Assembly: GCA_948505485.1 (NCBI GenBank)
Contig: CAOPQH010000076.1
Coordinates: 1 to 6,869, forward strand
DNA: 6,869 nucleotides
Origin: an uncultured Clostridia bacterium
GTDB taxonomy: Bacteria > Bacillota > Clostridia > TANB77 > CAG-508
Direction of reading: 5' to 3'
Of the stretch, positions 1-6,869 are shown in pieces. The stretch's first letter is position 1, and each line of letters opens with the position of its first letter. Both the position numbers and the translations under genes were made by a program. The notes below the pieces were generated by a model that saw nothing but the letters and a program-made list of their open reading frames with translations, searched no databases and was not told the origin of the DNA.

Positions 1-42
1 TTATGCTTTAAAATAATATAAACTAATACAAACAATATAACT

Positions 43-46
43 GGAG
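43..46 (+). promoter_or_regulatory. Ribosome binding site that sets the ATPase start
   Basis: GGAG lies 9 nt before the ATG at 56. Another in-frame ATG at 47 directly abuts this motif and is too close to be used, so 56 is the preferred start. AT-rich stretches such as TAATAT at 14-19 could be a -10 box, but any -35 box would fall outside the window, so no promoter is called. Confidence 0.7.
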
Positions 47-55
47 ATGATTTTA

Positions 56-2663
56 ATGGTAAATTCAAAAGAAGAAGTTAATATATCTAAAATGTATGGT
101 CAAGAGTGCATCCTTTCAAAAGATGAATTTATAAAAAAATATAATGTCATAGAAAAACGGTCTATCTACAAAAACCGCTGAGGAAAAACTACATAAATTT
201 GGTTATAATGAAATTACTCAAACCAAACCAAAAAAATGGTATAATTATTTATTTCAAAGTTTATTTACTCCTTTTAATTGTATATTACTTGGCATTGTAC
301 TAATTCTATTTTATACAGATGTATACCTTGCAAATTCTCCTAGCTATGCCAATATTATTGTTATAGCTATACTAGTCACTTCTAGTACTTTATTAGAATT
401 TTTTGAAGAATTTCGTTCTAATAAAGCAGCAGAAAAATTAAAAGAATTAGTAGCTACAACTACCACTGTTTTACGAAATGGTAAAGAAATTAAAGTTCCA
501 ATAAAAGAAATAGTTATTGGAGATATTGTTTTATTATCTGCTGGTAGTATGATTCCTGCAGATTTAAGAATAATAGAATCAAAAGATTTATATGTTGGTC
601 AGTCTTCTTTAACTGGAGAATCTGATGCTGTACGAAAAAATATAAATTCTGAAATTTCTATGGAAGAATTAGATAATATTTCAGATTTAGATACAATTTG
701 TTTCATGGGTACAAATGTTATTAGTGGTTCAGCCAAAGGCGTTGTTATTAAAACAGCAGATAATACTTACTTTGGCAAAGTTGCTCATACAATTACTACA
801 GGTAAACCTAAGTCTTCTTTCCAATTAGGAATAGAAAATATAAGTAGATTACTTATAAAATTTATGGTTATATTAACACCTATTGTTTTTATATTAAATG
901 CTTGGAAACATAGTCCAGTAACAGCCTTTACCTTTGCAGTAGCTATAGCTATTTGTATAACACCTTTATTATTACCTGTTATAACATCATCCACCTTATC
1001 TAAAGGTGCTATGAAAATGTCTAAAAAGAAAACTATTGTAAAAAAACTTGATTCTATTCAAAATTTTGGTGCTATGAATATTCTTTGTACCGATAAAACC
1101 GGAACATTAACAGAAGATAAAATAGTTTTAGAAAAATATTTAGATATAAATGGTAATGAAGATTTACGTATTTTAAAACATGCATTTTTAAATTCTTACT
1201 TTCAAACTGGACTTAAAGGAAATATAGATGAAGCAGTTATAGCTAGAGCTTTAAACAATAATATGACAGAATATGTAGATAAATATAAATTAGTTGACGA
1301 AATTCCTTTTGATTTTACTCGTAGAAGACTTTCTGTTGTTGTAAATGATGGTAATAAAACACAACTTATTACTAAAGGTGCTGTTGAAGAAATTTTAAGT
1401 ATTTGTACTATGGTAGACTATAAAGGTGAAGTCTCTCCAATAACAAAAGATATTAAAGAAAATATTAAAAGAATATCTAAAGAATTAAATAAAGACGGAT
1501 TAAGAGTTATTGCAATATGTCAAAAAAATGATATACAAAATATTGATAGTTTTGGAGTTGAACATGAAAAAAATATGGTACTTTTAGGATTTATAGGTTT
1601 TTTAGATCCTCCAAAAGAAAGTGCAAAATCTGCAATAGAAAAATTAAATAACTCTGGCATAAGGGTTGTTGTCCTTACTGGTGATAATGCAGAAGTTACT
1701 AAGTGTATTTGCAAGAAAGTTGGCATTAACTCAAAAAAAGTTATTGAAGGTTCTCAAATCGAGAAACTTACTGATGTTGCTATTATAAGATTATTAAAAA
1801 ATACTAACATTTTCGTAAAACTTTCTCCTATACAAAAAGCAAGAATTGTTAGACTTTTAAAAGAAAGTGGTAATGTTGTTGGATATATGGGTGATGGAAT
1901 TAATGATTCTCCCTCTTTAATAAATTCTGATGTTGGTATTTCTGTTGATACAGCTGTTGATATTGCTAAGGAATCTGCAGACATAATTTTATTAGAAAAA
2001 GATTTACATGTATTATTAGATGGTGTTACAGAAGGTAGAAAAACTTTTGGTAATTTAATGAAATATATAAAAATGGCAACAAGTTTTAACTTTGGAGAAG
2101 TAATGTCTGTTATTATTGCAAGTGTTGCTTTACCTTTTTTACCAGAAACACCTATTCAATTATTAGTAGAAGGATTGCTTTATGATTTTGGACAATTAAC
2201 TTTACCTTTTGACAATGTTGATAAAGAGTATTTGCAAAAACCTAGAAAATTTAATATAGAGAGCCTTAAGAAATTCATGTTATTTATGGGTCCATTAAGC
2301 TCAATATTTGATTTAATTATATTTGCAAGTTTATGGTTTGTATTTAAATTAAGAGATCCTGCAACATTTCAAACTATATGGTTTACTTATAGTATAGTTT
2401 CTAATCTTCTAGGAATGCATATAATAAGAACTTCTAAAGTTCCTTTTATACAAAGTAATGCTAGTAAAATGGTATATTTCTCTTCTATATTATTAAGTAT
2501 AATAGGAATTATTGTTCCATTTACATGGCTAGGAAATATTATAGGATTAGTTCCTATACCTTTACCTTATATGAGTATAATAATTGGTATTCCTATATTA
2601 TATTGCTTTGTAGCATTGTTTGCTAAAAAAATATATATTAAAAAATATGGTGAATGGATTTAA
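56..2663 (+). CDS. mgtA: P3B-type (MgtA-like) magnesium-transport family P-type ATPase, with an apparent frameshift near the N-terminus
   Basis: This is an integral membrane P-type ATPase; the family imports Mg2+ at the cost of ATP. Codons from 56 are open only to the TGA at 179-181, while the main frame is open from 153 and has no ATG, GTG or TTG before 549. Dropping one A from the run at 153-157 joins the two into 868 residues, close to E. coli MgtA (about 900). Corrected numbering: N-terminal cation-ATPase segment GLSTKTAEEKL from 35; TM1 about 66-86; TM2 98-115; A-domain TGES 186-189; TM3 265-283; TM4 289-309; DKTGT with phosphorylated D346; KGA 440-442; DPPK from 517; TGDN 541-544; GDGIND 612-617; then six C-terminal helices to 860. 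Stretches such as LDSIQNFGAMNILCTDKTGT, PFDNVD and VPFIQSNAS are MgtA hallmarks as I recall them. The TM4 motif is PLLLP (303-307) rather than PEMLP, so the exact substrate is uncertain. A pseudogene, a sequencing error or a living gene with recoding all remain possible. Confidence 0.85.
152..158 (+). other. Frameshift site in the ATPase gene (A5 run)
   Basis: Before this point the coding frame starts at 56 and reads to Glu33 (152-154). After it the coding frame begins at 156 (Asn34, then Gly-Leu-Ser-Thr). The join needs one base skipped inside the five A residues at 153-157. With four A residues the protein would read Val-Ile-Glu-Asn-Gly-Leu-Ser-Thr, which fits the family N-terminus well. 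A single-base insertion, natural or from homopolymer miscalling, is the simplest reading. Confidence 0.8.
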
Positions 2664-2695
2664 TATAATAATAGTAAATTTTAAATATTTAAATT

Positions 2696-2732
2696 CAACA
2701 AAAAAATCCCTATTAATGGGATTTTTTTGTTG
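2696..2732. terminator. Bidirectional intrinsic terminator between the convergent genes
   Basis: This is a perfect 15-bp inverted repeat: left arm CAAC, seven A, TCCC (2696-2710); loop TATTAAT (2711-2717); right arm GGGA, seven T, GTTG (2718-2732). The A7 and T7 blocks flank the GC-containing inner stem, so either strand yields a hairpin followed by a U-tract. It lies 33 nt after the ATPase stop and 108 nt after the dnaE stop, as expected for a terminator shared by two convergent genes. Confidence 0.9.
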
Positions 2733-2739
2733 AGAAAAC

Positions 2740-2838
2740 TTATTTACTGAGTTTAATTTGCTTTTTGAATGACTCGTCTGTGATGTTCGCATCTACTAAT
2801 CTGTTAAATCCGGATATAGTATTTGGAGTTATTGTCAA
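2740..2838 (-). other. Short unexplained open frame downstream of dnaE, possible gene remnant
   Basis: This is a 32-codon frame with TTG as its first possible start and a TAA at 2740-2742. It lies in the gap after the dnaE stop, in a different frame from dnaE. Its translation, with stretches such as TISGFNRLVDANITDESFKK, has a balanced, soluble-protein composition unlike random AT-rich spacer. The core at 2771-2815 is about 42% G+C (19 of 45 bases), richer than its surroundings. I see no ribosome site and do not recognise the peptide. It could be the tail of a decayed gene, a very small gene, or chance. DnaE itself already ends at a normal family length, so this is unlikely to be a lost DnaE extension. 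Confidence 0.25.
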
Positions 2839-2840
2839 TT

Positions 2841-5800
2841 TTATATTTCTTTAATATATGCTTTATCAATACCTATTATATCTCTAAAAATTTGTAATAT
2901 TTGATCCGTTATATAAATTGCACCACATGGTTTTTCTTCATTATCTATTTTTATTTTTACTTTTATATTATTTCTGTCTCCTGAAAAATATTTTATAGCT
3001 CCTCTTAGTTTCTTTTTATCTACTTCAGTTATATCTGTAATGTTTAGCATTAATATTTTTTCATTATTTGATTCAAAATTTTTTATATCTCTTGCTATTA
3101 TTTTAGTTTCCTCTTCTTCTCTAATACTTAGTCGTCCTTCTACCATAACTATGTTTTCTTCTATTAAACTGTTTTGTGCTTCGAAATATGCATTTTCAAA
3201 TACTATTATTTCTGCTTGTCCATATAAATCTTCTATTGTAACAAATGCCATTATTTTGTTGTTTTTTGTATATTTTTTCTTAACTGATGTTATTATTCCT
3301 GCATATTTTACAAATTGCCCATCTTTAAATTGATTATTCTTTCCAGTTATCTCCTGTGTACTTTGTTCATCTATTTCCCTTATTTGCATCGTGTTTATAT
3401 TTGATTGATTTTCTATTTGTTCTCTTAATTTTTCAAGTGGATGTCCTGATATATATATACCTAACATCTCTTTTTCCATTGATAATACTTCTTTTTCTGA
3501 AAATTCCTTTTCATCTATAAAGCTGTATTTTATTTCATTTATAGATTCTTTATCTTCTTCTGTACCTATATCAAACATTGAAACTTGTCCATCTATTCCT
3601 TTTTTGTTTGATGCTTGTATTGTATCTATTATATTTTCAAAAGAAGCAAGTAGAGTAGCTCTAGTTTGTGGAAATTCGTCAAATACTCCTGCTTTTATTA
3701 AGCTTTCTATACACTTTTTATTTACTCCTTCTTCTGATATTCTTTCGCAAAAATCTGTGAAACTTTCATAATTTCCACTTTCGCTTCTGTTTTTAACAAT
3801 ACTGTTTACTGGTGCTATTCCAACATTTTTTATACTACCTAATCCAAACCTTATTTTTCCATCTTCAACAGTAAATTTTGTACTACTTTTATTTATATCT
3901 GGTTTTAAAATTTCTATTCCTAGAATTTTACATTCATCTATATATTGTGGTATTTTATCTAAGTTCCCTAAAAAACTATTAAGCATTGCTGTCATAAATT
4001 CTGCAGGATAATATGTTTTTAGGTATGCTGTTCTATAAGCTACTACTGCATAACATGCTGCATGTGATTTGTTAAATGCATATTTAGCAAATTCTGCCAT
4101 TTCATCAAATATCTTATCTGCTGATTTTTCATCTATTCCGTTTCTAACACATCCTGGAACTATTACATTTCCATCTTCATCTACTTGCCCATTTATAAAA
4201 ACTTCTCTTTCTTTTGCCATTACATCTAGCTTTTTCTTTCCCATTGCTCTTCTTACTAAATCTGCTCTACCTAAAGAATAACCTGCTAAATCTCTAACTA
4301 TTTGCATAACTTGTTCTTGATATACCATACATCCATATGTAACATTTAATATTGGCTCTAATGATGGATGTGTATATTCGTTATGACCAGGATTTAATTT
4401 TCCTCTTATGTATCTTGGAATTTGGTCCATTGGTCCCGGTCTATACAGTGAAACTCCTGCTATTAAATCTTCTAAACAATCTGGTTTTAGTTCTTTCATA
4501 AAATTTGTCATACCTTGAGATTCAAATTGAAATATTCCCGAGCTTTTTCCTTCTTGCCACAATTTATAAACTTTTGGGTCTGCCATTTCTTTATCAAATT
4601 CTACATCGATTCCTTTGTTTTCTTTTACTAAATCTATTGTGTCTTTTATAACAGTTAATGTTCGTAAACCTAAAAAGTCCATTTTTAATAACCCTAGTTC
4701 TTCTAATGTAGTCATTATATATTGTGTTGAAATTTGATTATCTCTTACATATAGTGGAACATAAGTATCGACAGGTTCTTTTGTTATAACTATTCCACAA
4801 GCATGAGTTGAAGCTTGTCTTGGCATACCTTCTAATCCCATTGCTATGTCTAATAATTTTTTTATAGTCTCATCATTTTCATATAAATTATTTAATTCTT
4901 TATTTTGTGAAATAGCTTTTTTTATTGTTATATGTAATTCATTTGGTATCATTTTTGCAAGTTTATCCGCTTCTGCATATGATACATCTAAAACTCTTGC
5001 CACATCCCTTATTACCATTCTTGCTGACATTGTTCCAAATGTTATAATCTGTGAAACATGGTCATGTCCATATTTTTCTGATACATAATCAATTACATCT
5101 TGTCTACGTTCATAACAAAAATCAACATCAAAATCAGGCATACTAATTCTTTCAGGATTTAAAAATCTTTCAAAAAGTAGCCCATACTTTATTGGATCAA
5201 TATCAGTTATTTCAATTGCATAAGCTATAATTGAACCAGCTCCGGATCCACGTCCTGGACCTACTGGTATGTCATGTGTTTTTGCATAATGAATAAAATC
5301 CCAAACTATTAAGAAATAATCTACATATCCCATTTCTTTAATTACATTTAATTCATATTCTGCTCTATCTAATATTTCTTGAGATGGATTTTCCCCATAT
5401 CTATTCTTTATCCCTTTATCACATAAATACTTAAAATAATCATAATGCGTTTTATATTCTTCTGGCACGTCATAATTTGGCAAAATAGTATTTCCAAATT
5501 CAAATTCAACATTACATTTTTCTGCAATCTTAACAGTATTTTCTATTGCTTCAGGAAATGCCGAAAAATAATTACTCATTTCTTCTGGTGATTTCACATA
5601 CAATTCTTCTGTATCAAATCTCATTCTGTCTTCATCACTCATTCTTTTTCCAGTTTGAATACATAATAAAACTTCATGATTATAGCTATCCTCTCTTTTT
5701 AAATAATGTGCATCATTTGTTGCAACAAGTGGTATATTTAGCTTTTTTGCTAACTGTACTAATTTTTGATTTGCTAACACTTGCTCTTGTATTCCATTAT

Positions 5801-6326
5801 TTTGTATTTCTATGTAATAATCATCTCCAAAAACTTTTTTATGCCATAAAGCAATTTCTTCTGCTTTTTCATTATTTCCGTTTAATAATGCTTGATTTAC
5901 ACTTCCTGCTAAACATGCACTTAAACAAATTAATCCTTCATGATATTTTTCTAACACTTCTAAATCTATACGAGGTTTGTAGTAATAACCATCTACAAAT
6001 CCTATTGAAACTAATTTACTTAAATTTTTGTATCCTTGATTGTTTTTGGCAAGTAAAATAAGGTGATTGTATTTATTGTCTATACCTGGCTCTTTATCAA
6101 ATCTTGAGCGAGGTGCAACATATACTTCACACCCTATAATTGGTTTTATTCCTTCTTTTTTACATGCTTTATAAAAGTCAATTGCACCATACATAACACC
6201 ATGGTCTGTAATTGCCATTGCCTTCATTCCTAATTCTTTTGCTCTAACAGGTAAGTCTTTTATTCTATTAGCTCCATCTAACAAGCTATATTCACTATGT
6301 ATGTGCAAATGAACAAATTCTGACAT
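2841..6326 (-). CDS. dnaE: DNA polymerase III subunit alpha (DnaE)
   Basis: This is the replicative C-family DNA polymerase, which extends primed DNA at the fork together with the beta clamp. It is complete at 1161 aa, usual for the family (about 1110-1190). In order: PHP domain about 4-210 with HLHIHSEYSLLDG; GPGRGSGAGS nucleotide-binding loop 356-365; the catalytic palm motif PDFDVDF 397-403 with D400 and D402, and the third acidic residue D550 in MDFLGLRTL; fingers; a helix-hairpin-helix region near 825-845; QVSMFD at 914-919, which matches the internal beta-clamp binding motif; an OB-fold from about 1005 to 1080; and a short C-terminal domain. The PHP metal-ligand positions appear retained (H8, H10, D17, E67, H88, C138, D205, H207). 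The ATG follows AAAGGAG by 7 nt. Clostridia usually also carry PolC; whether DnaE or PolC is the main polymerase cannot be judged here. No frameshift or internal stop is seen. Confidence 0.98.
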   Translation of the reverse strand: MSEFVHLHIHSEYSLLDGANRIKDLPVRAKELGMKAMAITDHGVMYGAIDFYKACKKEGIKPIIGCEVYVAPRSRFDKEPGIDNKYNHLILLAKNNQGYKNLSKLVSIGFVDGYYYKPRIDLEVLEKYHEGLICLSACLAGSVNQALLNGNNEKAEEIALWHKKVFGDDYYIEIQNNGIQEQVLANQKLVQLAKKLNIPLVATNDAHYLKREDSYNHEVLLCIQTGKRMSDEDRMRFDTEELYVKSPEEMSNYFSAFPEAIENTVKIAEKCNVEFEFGNTILPNYDVPEEYKTHYDYFKYLCDKGIKNRYGENPSQEILDRAEYELNVIKEMGYVDYFLIVWDFIHYAKTHDIPVGPGRGSGAGSIIAYAIEITDIDPIKYGLLFERFLNPERISMPDFDVDFCYERRQDVIDYVSEKYGHDHVSQIITFGTMSARMVIRDVARVLDVSYAEADKLAKMIPNELHITIKKAISQNKELNNLYENDETIKKLLDIAMGLEGMPRQASTHACGIVITKEPVDTYVPLYVRDNQISTQYIMTTLEELGLLKMDFLGLRTLTVIKDTIDLVKENKGIDVEFDKEMADPKVYKLWQEGKSSGIFQFESQGMTNFMKELKPDCLEDLIAGVSLYRPGPMDQIPRYIRGKLNPGHNEYTHPSLEPILNVTYGCMVYQEQVMQIVRDLAGYSLGRADLVRRAMGKKKLDVMAKEREVFINGQVDEDGNVIVPGCVRNGIDEKSADKIFDEMAEFAKYAFNKSHAACYAVVAYRTAYLKTYYPAEFMTAMLNSFLGNLDKIPQYIDECKILGIEILKPDINKSSTKFTVEDGKIRFGLGSIKNVGIAPVNSIVKNRSESGNYESFTDFCERISEEGVNKKCIESLIKAGVFDEFPQTRATLLASFENIIDTIQASNKKGIDGQVSMFDIGTEEDKESINEIKYSFIDEKEFSEKEVLSMEKEMLGIYISGHPLEKLREQIENQSNINTMQIREIDEQSTQEITGKNNQFKDGQFVKYAGIITSVKKKYTKNNKIMAFVTIEDLYGQAEIIVFENAYFEAQNSLIEENIVMVEGRLSIREEEETKIIARDIKNFESNNEKILMLNITDITEVDKKKLRGAIKYFSGDRNNIKVKIKIDNEEKPCGAIYITDQILQIFRDIIGIDKAYIKEI

Positions 6327-6333
6327 TTTTCTT

Positions 6334-6338
6334 CTCCT
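6334..6338 (-). promoter_or_regulatory. Strong ribosome binding site of dnaE
   Basis: On the minus strand AGGAG lies 7 nt upstream of the dnaE ATG, within AAAAGGAGAAG. It is the best ribosome site in the window and fixes the start at 6326. It sits inside a small palindrome at 6332-6347 (TTCTCC, four A, GGAGAA on the minus strand). Confidence 0.9.
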
Positions 6339-6346
6339 TTTGGAGA

Positions 6347-6375
6347 ATTATATCATATAAATTTTAAAAAATCCA
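6347..6375 (-). promoter_or_regulatory. Candidate promoter for dnaE
   Basis: A consensus -10 box TATAAT (6347-6352 on the minus strand) lies 20 nt before the dnaE ATG. The best -35 candidate at 17-nt spacing is TGGATT (6370-6375), which matches TTGACA at only three of six positions. Transcription would begin around 6340, giving a leader of about 14 nt that still contains the ribosome site. In such AT-rich DNA a perfect -10 can arise by chance, so this is a moderate call. Confidence 0.45.
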
Positions 6376-6415
6376 CCAAATCAACAGTTAATTTTATTCT
6401 TGTTTCTTTATTCAT
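6353..6415 (-). CDS. 20-codon small open frame just upstream of dnaE
   Basis: The frame encodes MNKETRIKLTVDLVDFLKFI and ends in TGA 26 nt before the dnaE ATG. Upstream is a purine run GAGGGGG (6427-6433), 11 nt from the ATG, which is longer than ideal spacing. The peptide is amphipathic and reads like the natural N-terminus of a protein that has lost its remainder. The frame is also open upstream of the ATG for about 16 more codons, so it may simply be the last readable part of the decayed coding stretch beside it. A leader peptide translated ahead of dnaE is the alternative. I do not recognise the sequence. Confidence 0.3.
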   Translation of the reverse strand: MNKETRIKLTVDLVDFLKFI

Positions 6416-6453
6416 ATTAGTTGCTACCCCCTCATTTACAGTTGTATTTTCTA

Positions 6454-6666
6454 TTAATTTATAATATCATATTCTTTTAATTTTAATATTCCATCTAATG
6501 CACTATTTTTCTCTATACATCTACAAGTAATATTTTTAATTTAATCATCTGTAAGTTCTTTTGCATTATTAAATTTTTCAATAATCTTTTCCAGATTTAC
6601 TCCTTTATACATTGTAAGTTGTCGCTGAGGTTGTAATAAAAATATTTTTTCTTTTAGTCTATGTGT
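6454..6666 (-). pseudogene. Decayed coding sequence upstream of dnaE, unidentified
   Basis: One minus-strand frame reads 41 codons from 6666 to a TAA at 6541-6543, including KIFLLQPQRQLTMYKG and VNLEKIIEKFNNAKELTDD. It continues in the same frame for 28 more codons, including CRCIEKNSALDGILKLKEYD, to TAA (6454-6456) and TAG. Both halves have a protein-like composition. The only candidate start, the ATG at 6610-6612, has no ribosome site. It overlaps by 8 nt the end of the preceding frame, which stops at 6659. The simplest reading is a once-longer gene, or the end of the upstream gene, broken by one frame change and one nonsense codon. I cannot name the family. Two separate tiny genes are possible but unlikely without ribosome sites. 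Confidence 0.4.
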
Positions 6667-6869
6667 TTATTATAATCAATGGTATTGTTAATTCCTCTTT
6701 ACTAAAACCCGAGTGAGAGCCTTTTATTTTTCCAATATATTTTTCTGTGTTATTTATAGTATTGACAAAATAAGAGCCTTTCTTACAAAAACTTATATAT
6801 TCACCCAAATTAGACTTCATATACTGTGATACAGTGTTTTTTCCAAATATATTATATTTTATGAATTCA
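6659..6869 (-). CDS. C-terminal fragment of a possible alkaline phosphatase/PglZ-like superfamily protein (partial)
   Basis: A minus-strand frame enters from the window edge and runs 69 codons to TAG at 6659-6661. Near its end it reads KGSHSGFSKEELTIPLIIIN. That resembles the Gly-x-His-Gly-Gly...Glu-Glu-Met...Val-Pro-Leu-Ile ending of type I phosphodiesterase/nucleotide pyrophosphatase and PglZ-type members of the alkaline phosphatase superfamily, where the His is a metal ligand. This is pattern resemblance only: the second position of the Gly-Gly pair is retained but the first is Ser. The rest of the gene lies outside the window, so its activity and any link to a BREX-like locus cannot be judged. 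Coding-like sequence continuing in the next frame suggests the gene may once have been longer and is now frameshifted. Confidence 0.45.
   Translation of the reverse strand, partial: EFIKYNIFGKNTVSQYMKSNLGEYISFCKKGSYFVNTINNTEKYIGKIKGSHSGFSKEELTIPLIIINT

Noticed and set aside
1..55. Mg2+-sensing riboswitch (M-box) or leader ahead of the ATPase
   Set aside because: Only 55 AT-rich bases of leader are visible, without helices or recognisable M-box elements. Any such structure would lie outside the window.
549..2663. Start of the ATPase at the ATG at 549
   Set aside because: No ribosome site precedes it, and conserved family sequence (TM1, TM2, A-domain start) continues upstream in the same frame back to 153. 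The site at 43-46 with ATG 56 is far better.
2598..2792. Minus-strand 64-codon open frame across the ATPase end and the terminator
   Set aside because: It reads through the terminator hairpin and antisense to the conserved ATPase C-terminus, and its protein is a low-complexity Phe/Asn/Lys string.
3040..5088. Plus-strand open frames of 70-97 codons within dnaE
   Set aside because: All are Ser/Phe/Ile-rich shadows of the dnaE coding strand without ribosome sites or recognisable motifs.
5546..6061. 171-codon plus-strand open frame inside dnaE
   Set aside because: It is antisense to the conserved PHP and palm coding sequence, is Leu/His/Phe-rich as expected for a complement of AT-rich codons, and has no ribosome site.
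1..6869. CRISPR array, insertion sequence, tRNA or rRNA gene
   Set aside because: I saw no regularly spaced direct repeats, no transposase motifs with terminal inverted repeats, and no tRNA T-arm or rRNA signature sequence on either strand.

Overview
The window is AT-rich (roughly 70% or more A+T by eye). Its codon use, GGAG-type ribosome sites and A/T-flanked hairpin terminator are typical of low-GC Bacillota. The DnaE sequence looks most like those of Clostridia, so a clostridial, possibly uncultured or metagenome-derived, genome is my best guess. That assignment is an inference from remembered protein similarity.

Layout: (1) 56-2663, + strand: a P3B-type (MgtA-like, magnesium-transport family) P-type ATPase. 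Its first 33 codons are in a different frame from the rest, because of one apparent extra base in an A5 run at 153-157. Corrected, it is an 868-residue protein with all catalytic P-type motifs, but it lacks the family's usual membrane-embedded ion-site residues. (2) 2664-2840: a convergent intergenic gap with a perfect 15-bp hairpin that can terminate both flanking genes, and a short unexplained open frame. (3) 2841-6326, - strand: a complete dnaE (replicative DNA polymerase III alpha subunit, 1161 aa), with a strong ribosome site and a consensus -10 box just upstream. (4) 6327-6869, - strand, upstream of dnaE: no intact recognised gene. It holds the C-terminal end of a protein that may belong to the alkaline phosphatase/PglZ-like superfamily, then coding-like sequence broken by a frame change and an in-frame stop, then a 20-codon open frame with its own purine-rich leader immediately before dnaE.

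The two main genes converge and share the terminator; nothing suggests they work together. dnaE is housekeeping and the ATPase is an ion transporter. I see no defence system, CRISPR array, insertion sequence or obvious new multi-gene system. The points most worth checking are the altered ion-site residues of the ATPase, the single-base frameshift, and the decayed coding sequence in front of dnaE.
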